DNA of 64,000 nucleotides. It comes from Stomorhina lunata (lineage: Eukaryota > Arthropoda > Insecta > Diptera > Rhiniidae). Each line of letters opens with the position of its first letter. Position 1 is the stretch's first letter. The notes below the pieces were generated by a model that was given only the letters and a program-made list of their open reading frames with translations, did not search any database and had not been told where the DNA came from. Made by a program: the position numbers and the translations under genes. This document shows positions 34,231 through 48,500 of this stretch, in pieces. The stretch spans positions 129,557,983 to 129,621,982 of the forward strand of contig OW121742.1 of assembly GCA_933228675.1 (NCBI GenBank). The letters are read 5' to 3'.

Positions 34231-36596
34231 ATATTGTAAATACTTTTACTATTTCTAGTACTTTCGATTTTTGTTTTTTATTAAAATAGGTTTTAAATTT
34301 AAAGTTTAATTATTTTTGTTCTTTATTAGAAATTTTAGCTCATAACAAAATAAATTAAATGTATATAATTTATTAAGTCAACAACATATATAACACAAAA
34401 AATATAACTGGAGGGAATTTTCTAATTGTATACAGAATGTAACATATTTATCAAACATTTACTATGTTACTGTAACTAACTAAAAATTCCCTCTAGTAAA
34501 TATTAAAAAATTAATTATGAATTACAAAAATTATTCCCATATACTTGCTATCCAATTATTTAAGATACATAAAAACGATAGCCTTTATAAAATATTTTCA
34601 TATATTTTCATTATCATAAAAAAATAATTTTCTTTTCTCCAATTATATTTTTTACAAAGCGAAGAATATAGTTTTTGTAGAATTTTTTTGAAAGTCTTAA
34701 ATAACTTGTTTAAAATGAAGTAAAAGAAATTTAAATATTGCTTTAGTGCCCATTACGTTAAACGCATCCGGTACAGCGCTTGCAGTGTTCAGATACTTAG
34801 ATACAAAAAAAAAGCAAGTTAGAGAGTGCTATAGTCAAAAGCACATATTTGTTAAATTTTGTCATCACAGAACCATTTTTTCAAGACTTATGGCCTGTTC
34901 AACGATCTCGAAAGAATGCTTTTTTTCTTATCATATACGAAAGAAATTTGTTTTTCGTTTCACTAACTTTATTTTATACGAAAGATAAGTCGAAAAACAA
35001 GTCGAAAGAAAACATAAGTATTTTCATACAAATTTCTGTTTCACTATTTCGAACAATTTACCAGTAATACGAAAGCAAATGTCAAAATGAGTCACTTGAT
35101 GTTTTGCTTTCGAATAGAAACGAACGAAAGGCTTCGAAATACATAGTGAAACCAAATTTAATTCGAATTCGAGTTACTCACTTTCTTTCGAGTAGATTTT
35201 CTTTCGAAATCGTGAAACAGACTATTATAAATTTTTTTTTGATTTTTGTAGCATGTTAACAGATGGTGTTCTTTGAAAGCTGTGGTCAAGTATGGACCGA
35301 TTTCAGTAAAATTTGGTACACTAATTTTTGTTTATATAAGGTTTTTTTATAAAAATGTACTGATATATGGGAGATACCCGAAATAATAGTGCAATTTCAA
35401 AACCTATAAAATTGCCTGTGACAAATTTCATTACATTTTCTTAAAAATTGCGATTACAAGTTTACTTGGACGGCCTGCCGTCCTGCAGATGGACGAACGG
35501 TCGGACATCGTTAAATAGACACAGGGTGTGATTCTAAGTCTATTGGGATATATTACGAGGTGGGTTTAAAACAAATATTTCTATGCGTTACATACATTAG
35601 CACAAACTTATTATATCCTTTCCACTTTTGGCTGTGAAGGGTATAAAAAACAATTAATACACCAAATGTACCATTTTAATGCATTTTGTGCAAGTTTTTT
35701 TTAAGACGATGTAAGTTTTTGAGCACTTTTTAACAATAAAAATTATTTTCTGAAAAAGCAAACATAAATAAAATATTTAACGCAATTGTTTGACTAAGGG
35801 AATGCTTACGCAATAGAAATATCGTTTATACAAATGTTTACTTGATAACTATTTTCAGTTTAATTGATAATGAGAAATTTCATTAAATAATTTCTATCAA
35901 AGCGGGTAATTTTCATATCAAAATTAAAGATGTGAATTGATTATGAGAATTTTCATTTAGAGAAAATTCTAATTTTTATTCAAAATATCGCGAGCCTTTA
36001 TTCAATACCGACTATGAACCAAGTAAAATATTTTCAATGATTGCAAAAAAGTGGTTAGTATCTAAAATACTTTAATAGAATTCAATATTTCCTTTACAAT
36101 ATATTTAAGCCAATAACTGCCTTAAAAGATTTCTTCCCTCTGATTTTTATTACAAGAGATGTTCTTTTATAAAAAAAGTAGTTTTCCATTATATTAAATA
36201 TAGGCTCACGATTATTTTCATATGAAATAGCGATTGAGAAACGTCAATATGAAAATTAAAATTATCCATTTGTAAATTAGAATTTTACCAACTTATTCTA
36301 TATTTCGTTACAGTTGGCAGAGCTCGTAAAACTATTTTCTCAACGTTTGCTTAGTGTTAGTGCTGCGTTCTACGCAAGTATGTTAGAAATATAGGACTTT
36401 TGTATATTGCACTTAATAAAAAAAAGTGATGCTTACATTTAGTTCTTTGAATTATCGAAATTTTAAATATGTACGTTGGATTTTAAATTGCAATCGAAAA
36501 ATAATGTATCTTTAATATAGGACCGACCAGGCAACGTGGAAATAATTTTGTATGTATACAAATTGTTCATGTTAACACACGTTTTTTATACGCCTA
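34231..36596. other. Region between MITE C and the Spt20 3' end
   Basis: 35225-35651 is a dispersed-repeat copy with 'gtatggaccgatttcag', 'ggacatcgttaaatagac' and the 3' end GCTGTGAAGGGTATAAAA. 34740-35220 contains several CTTTCGAAAT/ACGAAAGAAA-type words in both orientations. If Spt20 splices beyond 36609, its last exon(s) should lie in or before this region on the minus strand; I could not identify one. Confidence 0.4.
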
Positions 36597-39500
36597 TTAT
36601 TTACTTACATCAGTAGTGGGACGCCTTCGATTAGCTGCAGCAACTGCAGCTGCTGCTGCTGCAGCCGCAGCTTGCTGTTGCTGTTGCTGTTTTGCTATAG
36701 CAATTGCTGAAATAGTACGTTGGGTTAAATTACTACCAGTTCTCGCTTGGATCTGAATATGTTGTTGTTGCGAATGCTGAGACGTAGTAGATTGCTGTTG
36801 CGTTGGTGTCAGAGTAGTATGTTGTTGACCTAAAATGACAGTTTGTGTTTGTTGTTGAGCCGTTGTTTGAGATGATTGAGAAGCCGTTATTTGATTTAAG
36901 ATGCGTTGATGTTGATGCTGTTGAGCCTGATGTTGAGTTGAGGCCTTTATTGTTTTTAGTTGTAATTTTTGCGTAGACAGTAGAGTGGCAGTTAGATTGG
37001 CTGAAGAGGTAAGATTTGTATTAGTATTGGCTGAAAGAAGATAAAATATATAAAACATTTATTTTGTATTTCAATCGTCAAATTTAAACCTAGTTACCAT
37101 TGATAGGTGCCGCAATTTTTAAAGTGGATCCACCAATTTGTCTTTGCGTTATCAACTGACGGCTACTAGTCAGTTGCTTTGTTCCTACAACTTGTATATT
37201 ACGACCACCTTGCTGTATAGTGCCTACAAGTTGAATGGCTTGATTGGTTGCACTTCCTGTTCCCGTGCTACTAACCGTTATAGTAGCTTGTTGTGGTTGG
37301 TGGGAACCTTTTTGTTGTTGTTGAACGCTATGTTGTTGCTGAACCATTATATTATTGGAGGCTGTGCTTGCACTCGTTGTAGATACACCTGCTGATGAAG
37401 GACCAGAAGCTGATGCCCTTAAAGTCGATGCATTTATCTTTTGAACACCAGATCCTACCAGTTGAGCTGCAATAAAAGGGGAATTTTCGGGTTTTGGTTT
37501 TGTTGATTTGATTGAATTGGCAACATGAATTTCATTATTTTATTGTTAAATTTATTAAAATGAAGGCGTATTTTATTACATATTAAACATTTTTTTAATG
37601 ACCGAACGAGTTTTATTTAGTATACGAAGAATTTTGAATTAACTACTAGACTGTAGTTTGTTATATTTTAAATATGAATTTATTGTTATGAAATGGAGAT
37701 AAATAATAATGGCATGAATGTTGTAAGAAAGTATGTAGTTAAAAAGTGTTTTGTAGGAAGGAGGAGGTTTTACACAAGGACAGCAGGGTAAACAAGTAAA
37801 TAAATAAATTATATGTTTCGATAAACAAAGTTTTTTGTTAAAAATATTTTATGAAAATGGTTCGTATGTGTAAAAAAAGGAAACAAAAAAATATAAAATA
37901 AAATTAACAAATTATATTTTCTTCTATAAAATGTATCGTCACCTGAAATGCAAAAAGGCGTAACTAAAGCAAAAATTATTTTTTTTGCTATTTTTTTTTA
38001 GTATCAGAAATATTCAGATTGTAGTTAAGGCCTTTTGTTTTTCGGTCATACATTAGCTTAGCCTAAATCTACATTGTCCTGTTTGCCTACATATCAACCC
38101 TAAAGCTCCTCTGTTCTAACTTTATAAAATTTCATTTAAATATCTTTAATAGTTAAGGAGTTATTTCTGAAATAAGCTCTGTATGTCTAATTTGAATAAT
38201 GCTTCGAAAATAAACTGCTACTGGAATTTTCTTTGATGATGCCTTGTTGACCCAATTCCAATATTTTGATTAAGTGGTTTTTGTAGTTTAAAATTTATAA
38301 CGTTTCTGGCTTCTCCTGTAAAAAAAACTTAAAGTGTAGTTACGCCCTTTTGCATTTTAGGTGACGGTATTTATTATTTTTAAAATAAATATCGATAGAC
38401 TATATTTAGCAAAACAAAGACGTTTTTACATATTATTAGAAAAAATAATCTTATTTTTATCAATAGTTTCGTAGTGATACGTATAATACAGAATACTTAA
38501 ACAACAATTAGGCTGAAAAGAACATAAAAACAAATTTTTATAAATTTTATTCAATATAAGGACATTTCTCTAATGCCGAATTGCGATATTCGTACGCATT
38601 CAAAGTGACAAAAACAAATGTCAAGAGATAATTTTATTTTGAAAAGAGGCGAAACCTTTAGCCGTTGATTAGCACTATAGTTGGTGCTCAGATTAATTTT
38701 CGGCTATTTTTGGTTTTTAAGATAATTACATTCGAGTGCGACAAAAAACAGAAGTCGCTTTCAAAGCAAATCAATCAAACACCGAATATAATGCTCGAAT
38801 GTATCTTGACAACTTTATTTATTTAATTGAAAAATATTAAAACGTTTGTTTTTTATTTAATTTTTTTATCACCGTCGCAAGCGCACGTCGAATGCGACAT
38901 TTTGTTTAATCATACCTTTAGATTAATTATTTTACTTTTTACAAACAGTTACGGACAATAAAATAGCGCCAGTTAAAATAATTTTTGATGCAATGGAAGT
39001 TGTGGTAGTGAAGCGATTGTTGTATTCGGCACTTTTCGGGCGTCATACCCATGTTCCGCCATCGTTTCCAATCAAATTAATCTTCGACTCGTCGGACCAT
39101 AAAATAACGTTGTGTAATAGAATAGCATTATGTATTACATAACGTTATGTAATAGTCGATGTTGATGGTTTTACCTTTCGACGAATATTGTATATCCTCA
39201 CCAGAGCAAAAGTAATAGTGCACAGAATTCACTATTTGTAGAGCTACAAAATATAACACACTATTTACATAACTTTGAACAGAGCTTTCGCATACCCAAA
39301 TATTTATTTGCAATATGTCCAACACGTTATTTTAAAATTCAGAATTATTACGAACACCGTGTGGCTGTTTTTGATCGATTGTGAGATCTCGCAGAACCCT
39401 CTTTTTATAGAGCTTTCGTATACACAAATATTCATTCAAAATATGCCAAACAAGTTATTTTTAGATTTTTAGCTATTATATGAAATTTCAAACAAACAAA

Positions 39501-42500
39501 AATTATTTCACTCAAAAACCTATATCTCATTAGCTAATAGCCGACAGCTGTCCAAATTACACACCTATCTTTTAAAGTTAAGGGCTAACTAAAATTCTAA
39601 GATAAGTGCTGTTCAGCCTAACTGTTACCACAATTTCTATGTTACAGAGTTTATTTTAGCACTTAAGGTTTTAAGAGCAAATTACAATAAAACAAGTAAG
39701 AAAGTATTACATTCGGCAAAACCCATTAATATGATACCTAACCCAAGAAGTTTCGAAAATGCTTTATGTATTCCTTACATTTTAAAAATTCAGGGAATTA
39801 CAATGAATTAAAAAACTGTTAAGGTATGAAAACAATTGGGACTAATTCATTAGAAACAGAACATACTTTTTTAAAGGTTTTCGGGCCTGTAAAAATATTG
39901 GTGCCATTTTCCCCGGAATTCCTACTCCTTCCCCTTCATTAAATCAATTGAAACGCGATTTCTTAGCATCATTTTTTTGCTAAGATAAAACTACTGAAAT
40001 TAAATGATTTTATTCATAGTAATTCAGTTCTTCAGACAGTTTCAGTAAGATTGAGTCCAATTTTGCACTTTTAGAATGCACCCATCAGACTTCAGGGTTT
40101 GCAAAAAAGCAGCTTTCAAAAAAACAATTAAAAAATATTGTTTTCCTCTCCATCTGAAAATTTATTCCTTAGTGTTTAAAATTACATAAAAAACTAAACG
40201 ACGCAAAGTGAGTTAAGATTTTCTATAGTAAACCATGTAAAGATCGAAAATAGGTTCCAGGGTTTCAAAAATACTACATTTTTTAAAATAAATTTGAACA
40301 AACTTAATATTTAAAGTCCAGCTTATGTTTATAATTTAACTTGTTTAAAATTGTAATGTGGGGTTTATACATGTGTTTTGTTATTATAACAGAAACAAAA
40401 TACATGCAAATTTGACTCAATTGTCAGCCGCTTGAGTTATATAAACCCTATTTAGCTTTGAATATTTTGTGGAGAAAAGAAGAAAATTTTTGAAATAGAA
40501 TATTTTCATAAATCAAATAAAATTAAATTACTTTTCTAAAAAACTAAAATCTTTTAATCTGAAACAATTTTTACAATAGTTTATACACATACAATTCATG
40601 ACATGTTAATAAATAACATATAACACGAATTTTCGAAATTAATTAAATAAAAAAAATGATTTAAATAATCACTTACATTCATAAACAGAAATGGTTCCTT
40701 AAGTTTTCCAAAACGGATCTTGGAAAATATAAGCCATGGAAACGGTGTGTGGTAGTCTACCATGTCATTCGAATTGTGCGAACTATATCACGTCAGTCCA
40801 ATTTTAACTTAAAACAAAATAAACTATTCAATTAATTTTAAAAAATTAAAAATTATCACCGCCTGATGAGGTCATAGTGGCTGTTGTCGTAAGTCGACTT
40901 TCTTCACAAAAAATTGGTCCTATATAGGATTCAACTGAAATTGTCCGATAAATTGAATTACATACATACATCCGGGAAAAAATGGCGCCAATATTAACAC
41001 TTTCCCAAAAACCTTAAAAAATCATATTCACAAGAAAAAAACATTTTTCAAATTTACTCTTATACATACATTCATCCATTGATACAATTACGTTGTGGAC
41101 TCGGTTTTTATTGATTTACTCAATTTAATCACATTTTCGTACATATCGCGCACTCACACTATTTGCAAAATTTTAATTATGTAATTTTTTGATTATTTCA
41201 CGGGAAATAATTTGAGATAAAAATAAACCACTTAAAGAACATAGCCAAACACTATCAAGGTTGTTTCTTTGTCAGTTTTTAGGAGAGAGAGGTCATCCCG
41301 ATTATCGCATAAATGCTGTTTTAAAATATAATATCGCCTTATCATTAAAAAAATTGCCAAATAATTACATTTTCCATTGTTTTGATATTCCTTCTAGCAG
41401 AAAAAAAAATTGAAGTAAAAATTACGAAAAGAGTCGATTACAATTTTCTCATTTATTATTCTTGGAGTAAGTAAATTCATTAATTGTAACTAATAATATT
41501 AGTTTTCAGTCATTGAATAATGCCAATTAATGAAATAGCTTGAAAAACTAAGAATATTTAATATTTTAAAACACCTAATTAATATAATACTTCCTTATTT
41601 GTTTGGTATTAGAAACAAAAGTGACAAATAGCTCGTTTTGTTTATAGGCTTCCGATATGTATGTACTTGTATAATAATGTTTAGGTAAGCACTTACCAAT
41701 TGGTAAAGTCAACATAGTAGTTCCCGTATTAGAATTGTTTGTCCCAGTGCTGCCCGGACCAGATGTATTTACGATACCAGCACCAGAATTATTAGTTAAT
41801 ACTACAGTTTGCGTTCCTCCACTTGTAGTAGCACCTGCAGGTAAGTTTACAACTGTTCCTGTAGCAGATTGAGTATGGTGTTGTTGCAATTGTTGAGGCT
41901 GTAATGTAATTGTATGCTGAGTTTGGCCTTGTTGTTGGTTTGCAGTGCTAACTGGCACTGATACAAGAAGACTTCTTTGTTGTGGGTGTGAAGGCTGTCC
42001 TGAATTTGTGTTTTGTGTTGTAACGACAGCACCACTGCTGTTATTTGCATTACTGCCTCCCGTAGCTACCACGGAAACAGTTGAGTTTCCAGACTGTTGT
42101 TGTTGCGGTACTGCGTGTAAACTGCCACCAGTGAGTTGAAGAGAAATTGGTTGATTGAACCCCGGTATTTGAACTTGAACATTTTGCAAACCAGGAAAAT
42201 TTGCCATTGCGCCTTGTAAAGTGGAAAAATTTATGCCTTGCAAGTTAAGCGTTGCAGTTTGAGTTTGGGCTTGACTTTGTTGTTGCTGTTGTTGAGGCTG
42301 TTGCTGTTGTTGTTGCGGAGGCGGAAGATGAGGAGATTGCGACGGTAGTGGATGAGGACTAGACATAGGTGAATGTATCGATGACGTGGCGGGAGATTGT
42401 ACTAAAGTTTTCGTAATATACTGCTGTTGCGGCGTAGCTGGATGATGTTGTTGTGGTGACATGTTGGGAAGTGCAGCGCCAGCGGTAACACTTCCACTAT

Positions 42501-45500
42501 TAAGTCTTTCTAGCAAACTTTGATTTTGGTTTTGAGATGACTGAGAGTGCTCGGAACCGGAAGGCGAAGGTGTCGCAGCGTTTGCCAATAATGCATTTAA
42601 GGTAGTTGAACTATTCGTATTAACTGCAGCGCTAGAAGAAACTTGGGGTACAGCAAACCCACTAGCATTTGAAGCATTAGAATCTGATCCAGGAGAAGGG
42701 GCTGCCACGCCCACAACTATAGCATTAGGGGGACCTTGCGATGTATTATTAAGAGAATCTCTCCGAAGGGCGTTAGCTAAAACACGTTGCTGTTGTAAAC
42801 CACTATTGAGTATTTTTATACTCCCACCACTAGATCCAGTTGCACTTACCGTACTTAATGTATAACCTCCATAATTTGTGCTATTGGTCATGATAGCGGG
42901 GGGTGATGCTAATTGTGATGCTAATGCTGACATGGACACACGTACTGTTGTTTGTGGTTGCTGATCTTGTTGTGATTGTGTATGCTGTTGTTGGTGAATG
43001 TGGAGTTGCGATTGATGATGATTTTGTTGCTGTTGAGTGTGATTAGATGGCTGATTAAGATTTACAGCTATCAAATTACCCGCAGCATTTGTTCGAAATG
43101 TTGCAGTTGTGCCGCCATTCCCAGAACTGCTGCTGCTTACGATATTAATTTTACGTCCGGGATTTAAAAGATTCTGCAAAACTTCATTGTGTTTGCGTAG
43201 CGATTGATTTGGCACTGCTTGAGTTGATGTAGATTGAACGAAATTATCTGTTGTAACATTCTGTGACTGTTGTTGTTGCTGTGGATTGGATGCATGTTGA
43301 ACCAATGCAATGTTCTGTTGTTGAATTGGTTGTTGATTTTGTCCTGTAGAAGTAGTAAATGTACCACTGGCTACAGGAGTGCTCGTCATTGCTGCGGGAG
43401 CGCTATTTAGTAAACTTAATATGGAAGCATTGCTTGAACTTTTTAATGCCGTCGCAGCAGTGGAAGTGTTGGGAATTGAAGCTAGAAATTATTAAATTTA
43501 AAGAATGTTCATTAACTTTTAAAAAATATTAGTAAATTAATATAAATTACAGTTTTGTTGTTGCTGTTGTTGTTGCCACTGATTTGCACTATTCATAATG
43601 CTGGTAACAATAGCGCTAATAGCTGGATTAGCCTGCAACGTGTTTGTGGTACTAATAGATCCGCCAGGATTTCCAGAGACTATATTTGTAGTGTTGGTAG
43701 AATTGTTGGCAGTGCTTTGTTTATGAACTATCTGCTGCTGATTCGTATTAGAAGCAATAGGTGCTGCCTTTAATTGTGCTTGCTGGAAGTAACGAATTGA
43801 AAAAAAATTAAAATACCTATTATAATCGAGAAATAACTTCTTACCAAAATTGGCACGTTAGAACTAAGTTGTGTTCTGAGAGCAGAATTCTGCGTCGATT
43901 GTACAGTATTCATTTGAGAAGTTGTAATAACCTGAGTCTTTTGTTGATTCGTAGATGCAGGCTGTATTGTAATTCCAGCATGTTGCAGCGCTTGAGCAGT
44001 TTGTTGCTGATGAATTGTTTGAGAACCACTTGCTGAATGTTGTTGCACAAGTACCAAGGAACCATTACTTAAGCTGAGTTGGTGCGTCGTTGTCGATGGT
44101 GCATTATTATTAACACCTGCAACTCCAGTTGAGGATGGAAGATTACTAGTTATTTGCTGCAATTGAATGTGATGAGGTCCACCTGAGATGCTACTGGTGT
44201 TGGTTGTAGTAGTGTTGCTGCTATTATTAGAAGAAGTGGCAGTGAGTGTAGCATGTTGCAATTGTACTGTTGCACCATTGGCATCTATAAATTGTGTTGT
44301 GGCCACTTGTTGTTGCTGATGCAATTGTTGGTGTCTAAGCACATGCTGAACGGCAGCTACATTGTTTCCAGTAACATTCACTATGTTAATATTTTTAGCA
44401 ACATTTTGTTGCTGTTGATGTTGCACTGGTTGCGTCTGAGGTTGTATGGTATTGGTATTTAAATGTTGCACGGTTGTTGGTAATAAATGCTGTTGTTGTC
44501 CACTTGGACCAACAACGACCAAATGTTGCTCTGGTTGTTGCTGAGTAATAGTTTGTTGCATTACATGTTGCTGCTGTTGTTGAGCTGCTAACAGCGCTGC
44601 TTGTCTTTGTTGTTGCATTTGTAATTGTTGTTGCTGCAATAACAGTGCTTGCCTCTGTTCCGGTGTTATTCCAGTATGGGTAATTTTTGGCAAATGTCCT
44701 GGTACCAAATGAGTTATTTTAACAGCTTTACGTCCTTCCTCAGTAAATATTTCTGTGAATTGTTGAATATAACGATTTGCATGTACTCTCGTTCCCAAGG
44801 GAAAACGGCAAGATTCACCATTACGTATACCCTCCCTGTAGTCGCGATCCACATACAATTCTCCCAGGTATTCAGAATTTGATGGCCTTTGAAAAATAGA
44901 CAATTTAATATGATAAACAACCCGTCGTCCCTCATTGTCATCACGTTCCGTTTCCAAAATATACTCTTCAATTAATTGCGGTTGACAATCAGTAGTTTCT
45001 CGTGGTCGTTCATTTGTCTTTGCATATTTTTCGACACTTATTAATTGATCTGGAACTTTAAGATTGGCTGGATAATCAAGTCTTGGGGGTCTTATAGGTC
45101 TTATAACATCTTTAGGTCTTTTCGGAACTTTCGAGGCAAATGAATTAAGCATAGTGGCACTAACTAAAGGATTAACGCCACCATTTGTAGTAGATAAATT
45201 CGCAGCTGAAGTCGACGACAACCCAATTCTGGGTCTAGTTCGTAATCTAGTTAGATAATCACATAACTCAAGCCCATAATGATGGGTAAACTGATCTAAT
45301 TTTCTTTTGCGATTGATAGAAATTTGAGTATATTTCTTCATTTGGCGCCTTAATTCGTGAGAATTAAAAATTTGCTTTTCGTGCTGGGAATTGATAGCAA
45401 ATCTACCTATATTTGGATCCGGATCTAAGCAAAGTGGTTCCGCAGTAGCCAAAACCATTTGGCTCTCCAAAGCTAGTTTATCTTCAGGCGCACAACTAGA

Positions 45501-48500
45501 TGTAGCCTGATTAACAGTTGTCGCAACATGCTGGACATCAGCAAACAGTGTTGCGTTGGTGGGTCTCAATAACACGTGCCTCGTATCACAGATATTTGTT
45601 GAGGTGGCAAATGTTTGTCGAAAGTCGCGTATTTGAGCTACCACACAACCGGCGTAGAAAACATTAGGTTTAGAATATATACGTGGCGATCCCGTACTAT
45701 CATCTTGTGGAGCTTGTAAAGTTATTGCAGTAGCTGAAAGCATATCCATTAAGAAGTCTGGTACTACTTCGCGATCAACGCACTGAAGCAACTGATCATT
45801 TTCATAGGGCCACCGCAAAACTTCAACTAATGAATATTCGCATGAGTTTAATATATCAGAAGGTGGAATCTCTGGTAAATGATCATATGCAGATTTTTGC
45901 TTTAAATCTGGTGGTATCGAAGATGGATATAGTTTACTTGAATTAGAACTGCTGTTGTTGATGATAATATTCGAGGTGCGACTAGAAACGTTTTTAAAGG
46001 ACACTGAACTGGTCGATAAAGATGATGAAGATAAAGCAGAAAAGGAAGACGATTGCTCTCCATCTGTGTCAAGCATCACATGGCGATCATCGTAGAACAA
46101 ACACAACGCGTAACCTTTATTACCAGGGTATAAATTAATAACGATGGTATTAAGTCTTTCCGATTCAACAACACGCTCTAATATAAATGAACGTGTACGC
46201 TGTTTAATCTAAAAGCACAAAAAATAATATGTTTTAATTTCTATAATTGATAGGTGCATCAAGAAAAATTAAATTATTTTTATTCCCTCCATAAACCATT
46301 TTTTGTTTTGTAAAATACAGTGAAAAATGTCATGTCTTGATACCATTATGCATACAAAATAAATAAGAGAGACGGTTAATTCCTACCATATGTAAAGCGT
46401 TTTATACAGCACTGAGGTGAAATTCGGACCGATTGTCAACAAATTAGCATGTTTACCTTAATGCTTATAGACATATCAGTTTCTTATATTCATCACACAA
46501 ATATTTTATCAGGGTCAAATGTAAACCGATTGTCACAAAATTTCGAATATCGGTTTTTTTACAAGAAAAGTGTCAGTAAATAAAAATAAAAGAAAAAATT
46601 ATCTACTGATTTATTACTGTTTTTGAGAGTTCCATAGCATTAAACTTTAATGCTTAAGTAATTTAATGATTAAAGAAATTTTATAATTAGTCTAGTATCA
46701 GAGTTATGATCAAATATAAACCGGTTTAACGAAATTTGATACAATCATTATTGTTCGTATATACAATATCCCGCTAAATTTTATTTAAATATAGTGTATA
46801 TTTTCGGCTGTGGCTGGCAAAAATCCTAATTCCGGTAATTGTAATCTGTACCAGAGAAGAGCAATGAGTATCCGAAAAATGAGTAGAGTAAAATCATGAG
46901 TTATAATTTTTTGTATTCATACGCATTCATACTTATATGCAAGGAATAATTTTTGCTCATATCCATTCGTATCCAAAGATGGAAATTCAATTTATATTTA
47001 AATTCAGAAGTACGTACGATGTTTTTGGTTTTGACTCTGCTTTACCTCATGTATACACCCTATGCAAAATAAGTATAAATGACTCTCCAATAGAAGTATA
47101 TCCTAAAAAAGATCGTGTTTGAAACAAATATAAAAAAACTCAAGCAGAGAGTCTAATTTCGTGGCTCTCGTCGCTTTGTATATCGACGCAAGAATTAAAG
47201 AACGCTGTAGCGGACAAAACATAAAATGTTTACCAGAGGCAAAAAACCTGTATGAATGTATAATTCATATCCAAAAACTATACATCTTAGGAACATGATT
47301 TTAAAAACGAATTTTTATTTTTTTTTTTCGCTTTATATATTGGCTGTAAACATTTCATCTCAAACTAGTCTTTATTAGCCTTACAACAAAAAAGACGCTG
47401 GTATATTTCAAAACGAAGACGGCGTAAATGATTTTTTTTTTTCATCATACAAATATGGGACCGGGGCCAATCGACGCATTTTTTTTTTCTGATAAAAATT
47501 ATACAAAAAAACGTATTTTCAATTTTTTTCAGTTACTTGGTTTGTCAGTTTATTGTTGCGACGATAGATAGTTTATTAAAAAGACGTGTGATCACTTATA
47601 CTTTAAAATGAATGAATATAATGCATAATATTCATCCATTGCTCTTGTCTGATCAGTAAATTGATTACAAGCTTTACAAGAACTGACAGTTAGCCACCAG
47701 TTCAGACAAACGGACTTTGTCAAATTCAATAGAGAAGTAATTCTGAGACTTCTATAAAATCTCAGACAACAGACTCCTACTTAAAATGTAATCTAAATGT
47801 AAAATGTTGATGGTTGTGAGTTCGAGTCTGCTTGGGTTCATATCATAAATTATGTTGCGAATTTATAATTTTTATAAATAAGATTAGCAATTGCTAGGAA
47901 TACTGTAAAAAATGATGTTACACATATCACATAGAATGCTGCATTTTCTTTCCCGCTACGGTCAATTGTTAAGAATGTGTGTGAAGATAAATTCGAATTT
48001 AACTAGCAAAGACAAAAACCGCAATTTTTAGCAGATTCGATTTTGCAGTCAACAGTGCACTGTAAACAGTTTAACAGTAATATTAAATACTTTATTGAGT
48101 TAGTTAAAAGTCTTTTGACAAATTTAATTCCTAAAATAATCTTGAAATTTTATAAAAATAAGTTTTAAAATTATATTTTTTTAAAAAAATTAAATTTTAC
48201 ACGAATGCTACTATATGCAGCGGGTACTTCAAAGGCTCCTAATTGACACTGTAAATTTAATTTACAAGAATGCTAATGAGCGTGATGTAAGTTGGAAAAT
48301 ATTTAAAAAAATAAGGATCCTGCAAGGAAAGCTCATTTATTCAAGAAATTTGTGCGACTTAATTTTGTATCCAATGGAAAATATTTAAAAAAAACTAAGG
48401 ATCCTGCAAGGAAAGTTCATTTATTCAAGAAATTTGTGCGATTTAAGTTTGTATTCAATGAAAAATTTATTGTTTAATACATTTTTTTTAATAGCAGACG

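Larger units (their letters stand above)
37467..41696 (-). other. Spt20 intron 5 (4,230 bp)
   Basis: The donor GTAAGT follows ATTG and the acceptor is TTGCAG. The intron contains MITE family B (37937-38366), a Tc1 transposase fragment (38990-39112), an imperfect direct repeat (about 39283-39345 and 39410-39472: AGAGCTTTCGCATACCCAAA versus AGAGCTTTCGTATACACAAA), and a dispersed-repeat start at 39693. The rest is AT-rich. Confidence 0.85.

Noticed and set aside
37138..37395. Plus-strand ORFs within the Spt20 exons (also near 42-43 kb, 44.2-44.9 kb and 50.8-51.8 kb)
   Set aside because: They are antisense shadows of Gln/Ser-rich coding exons; the minus frame has the conserved domain and splice sites.
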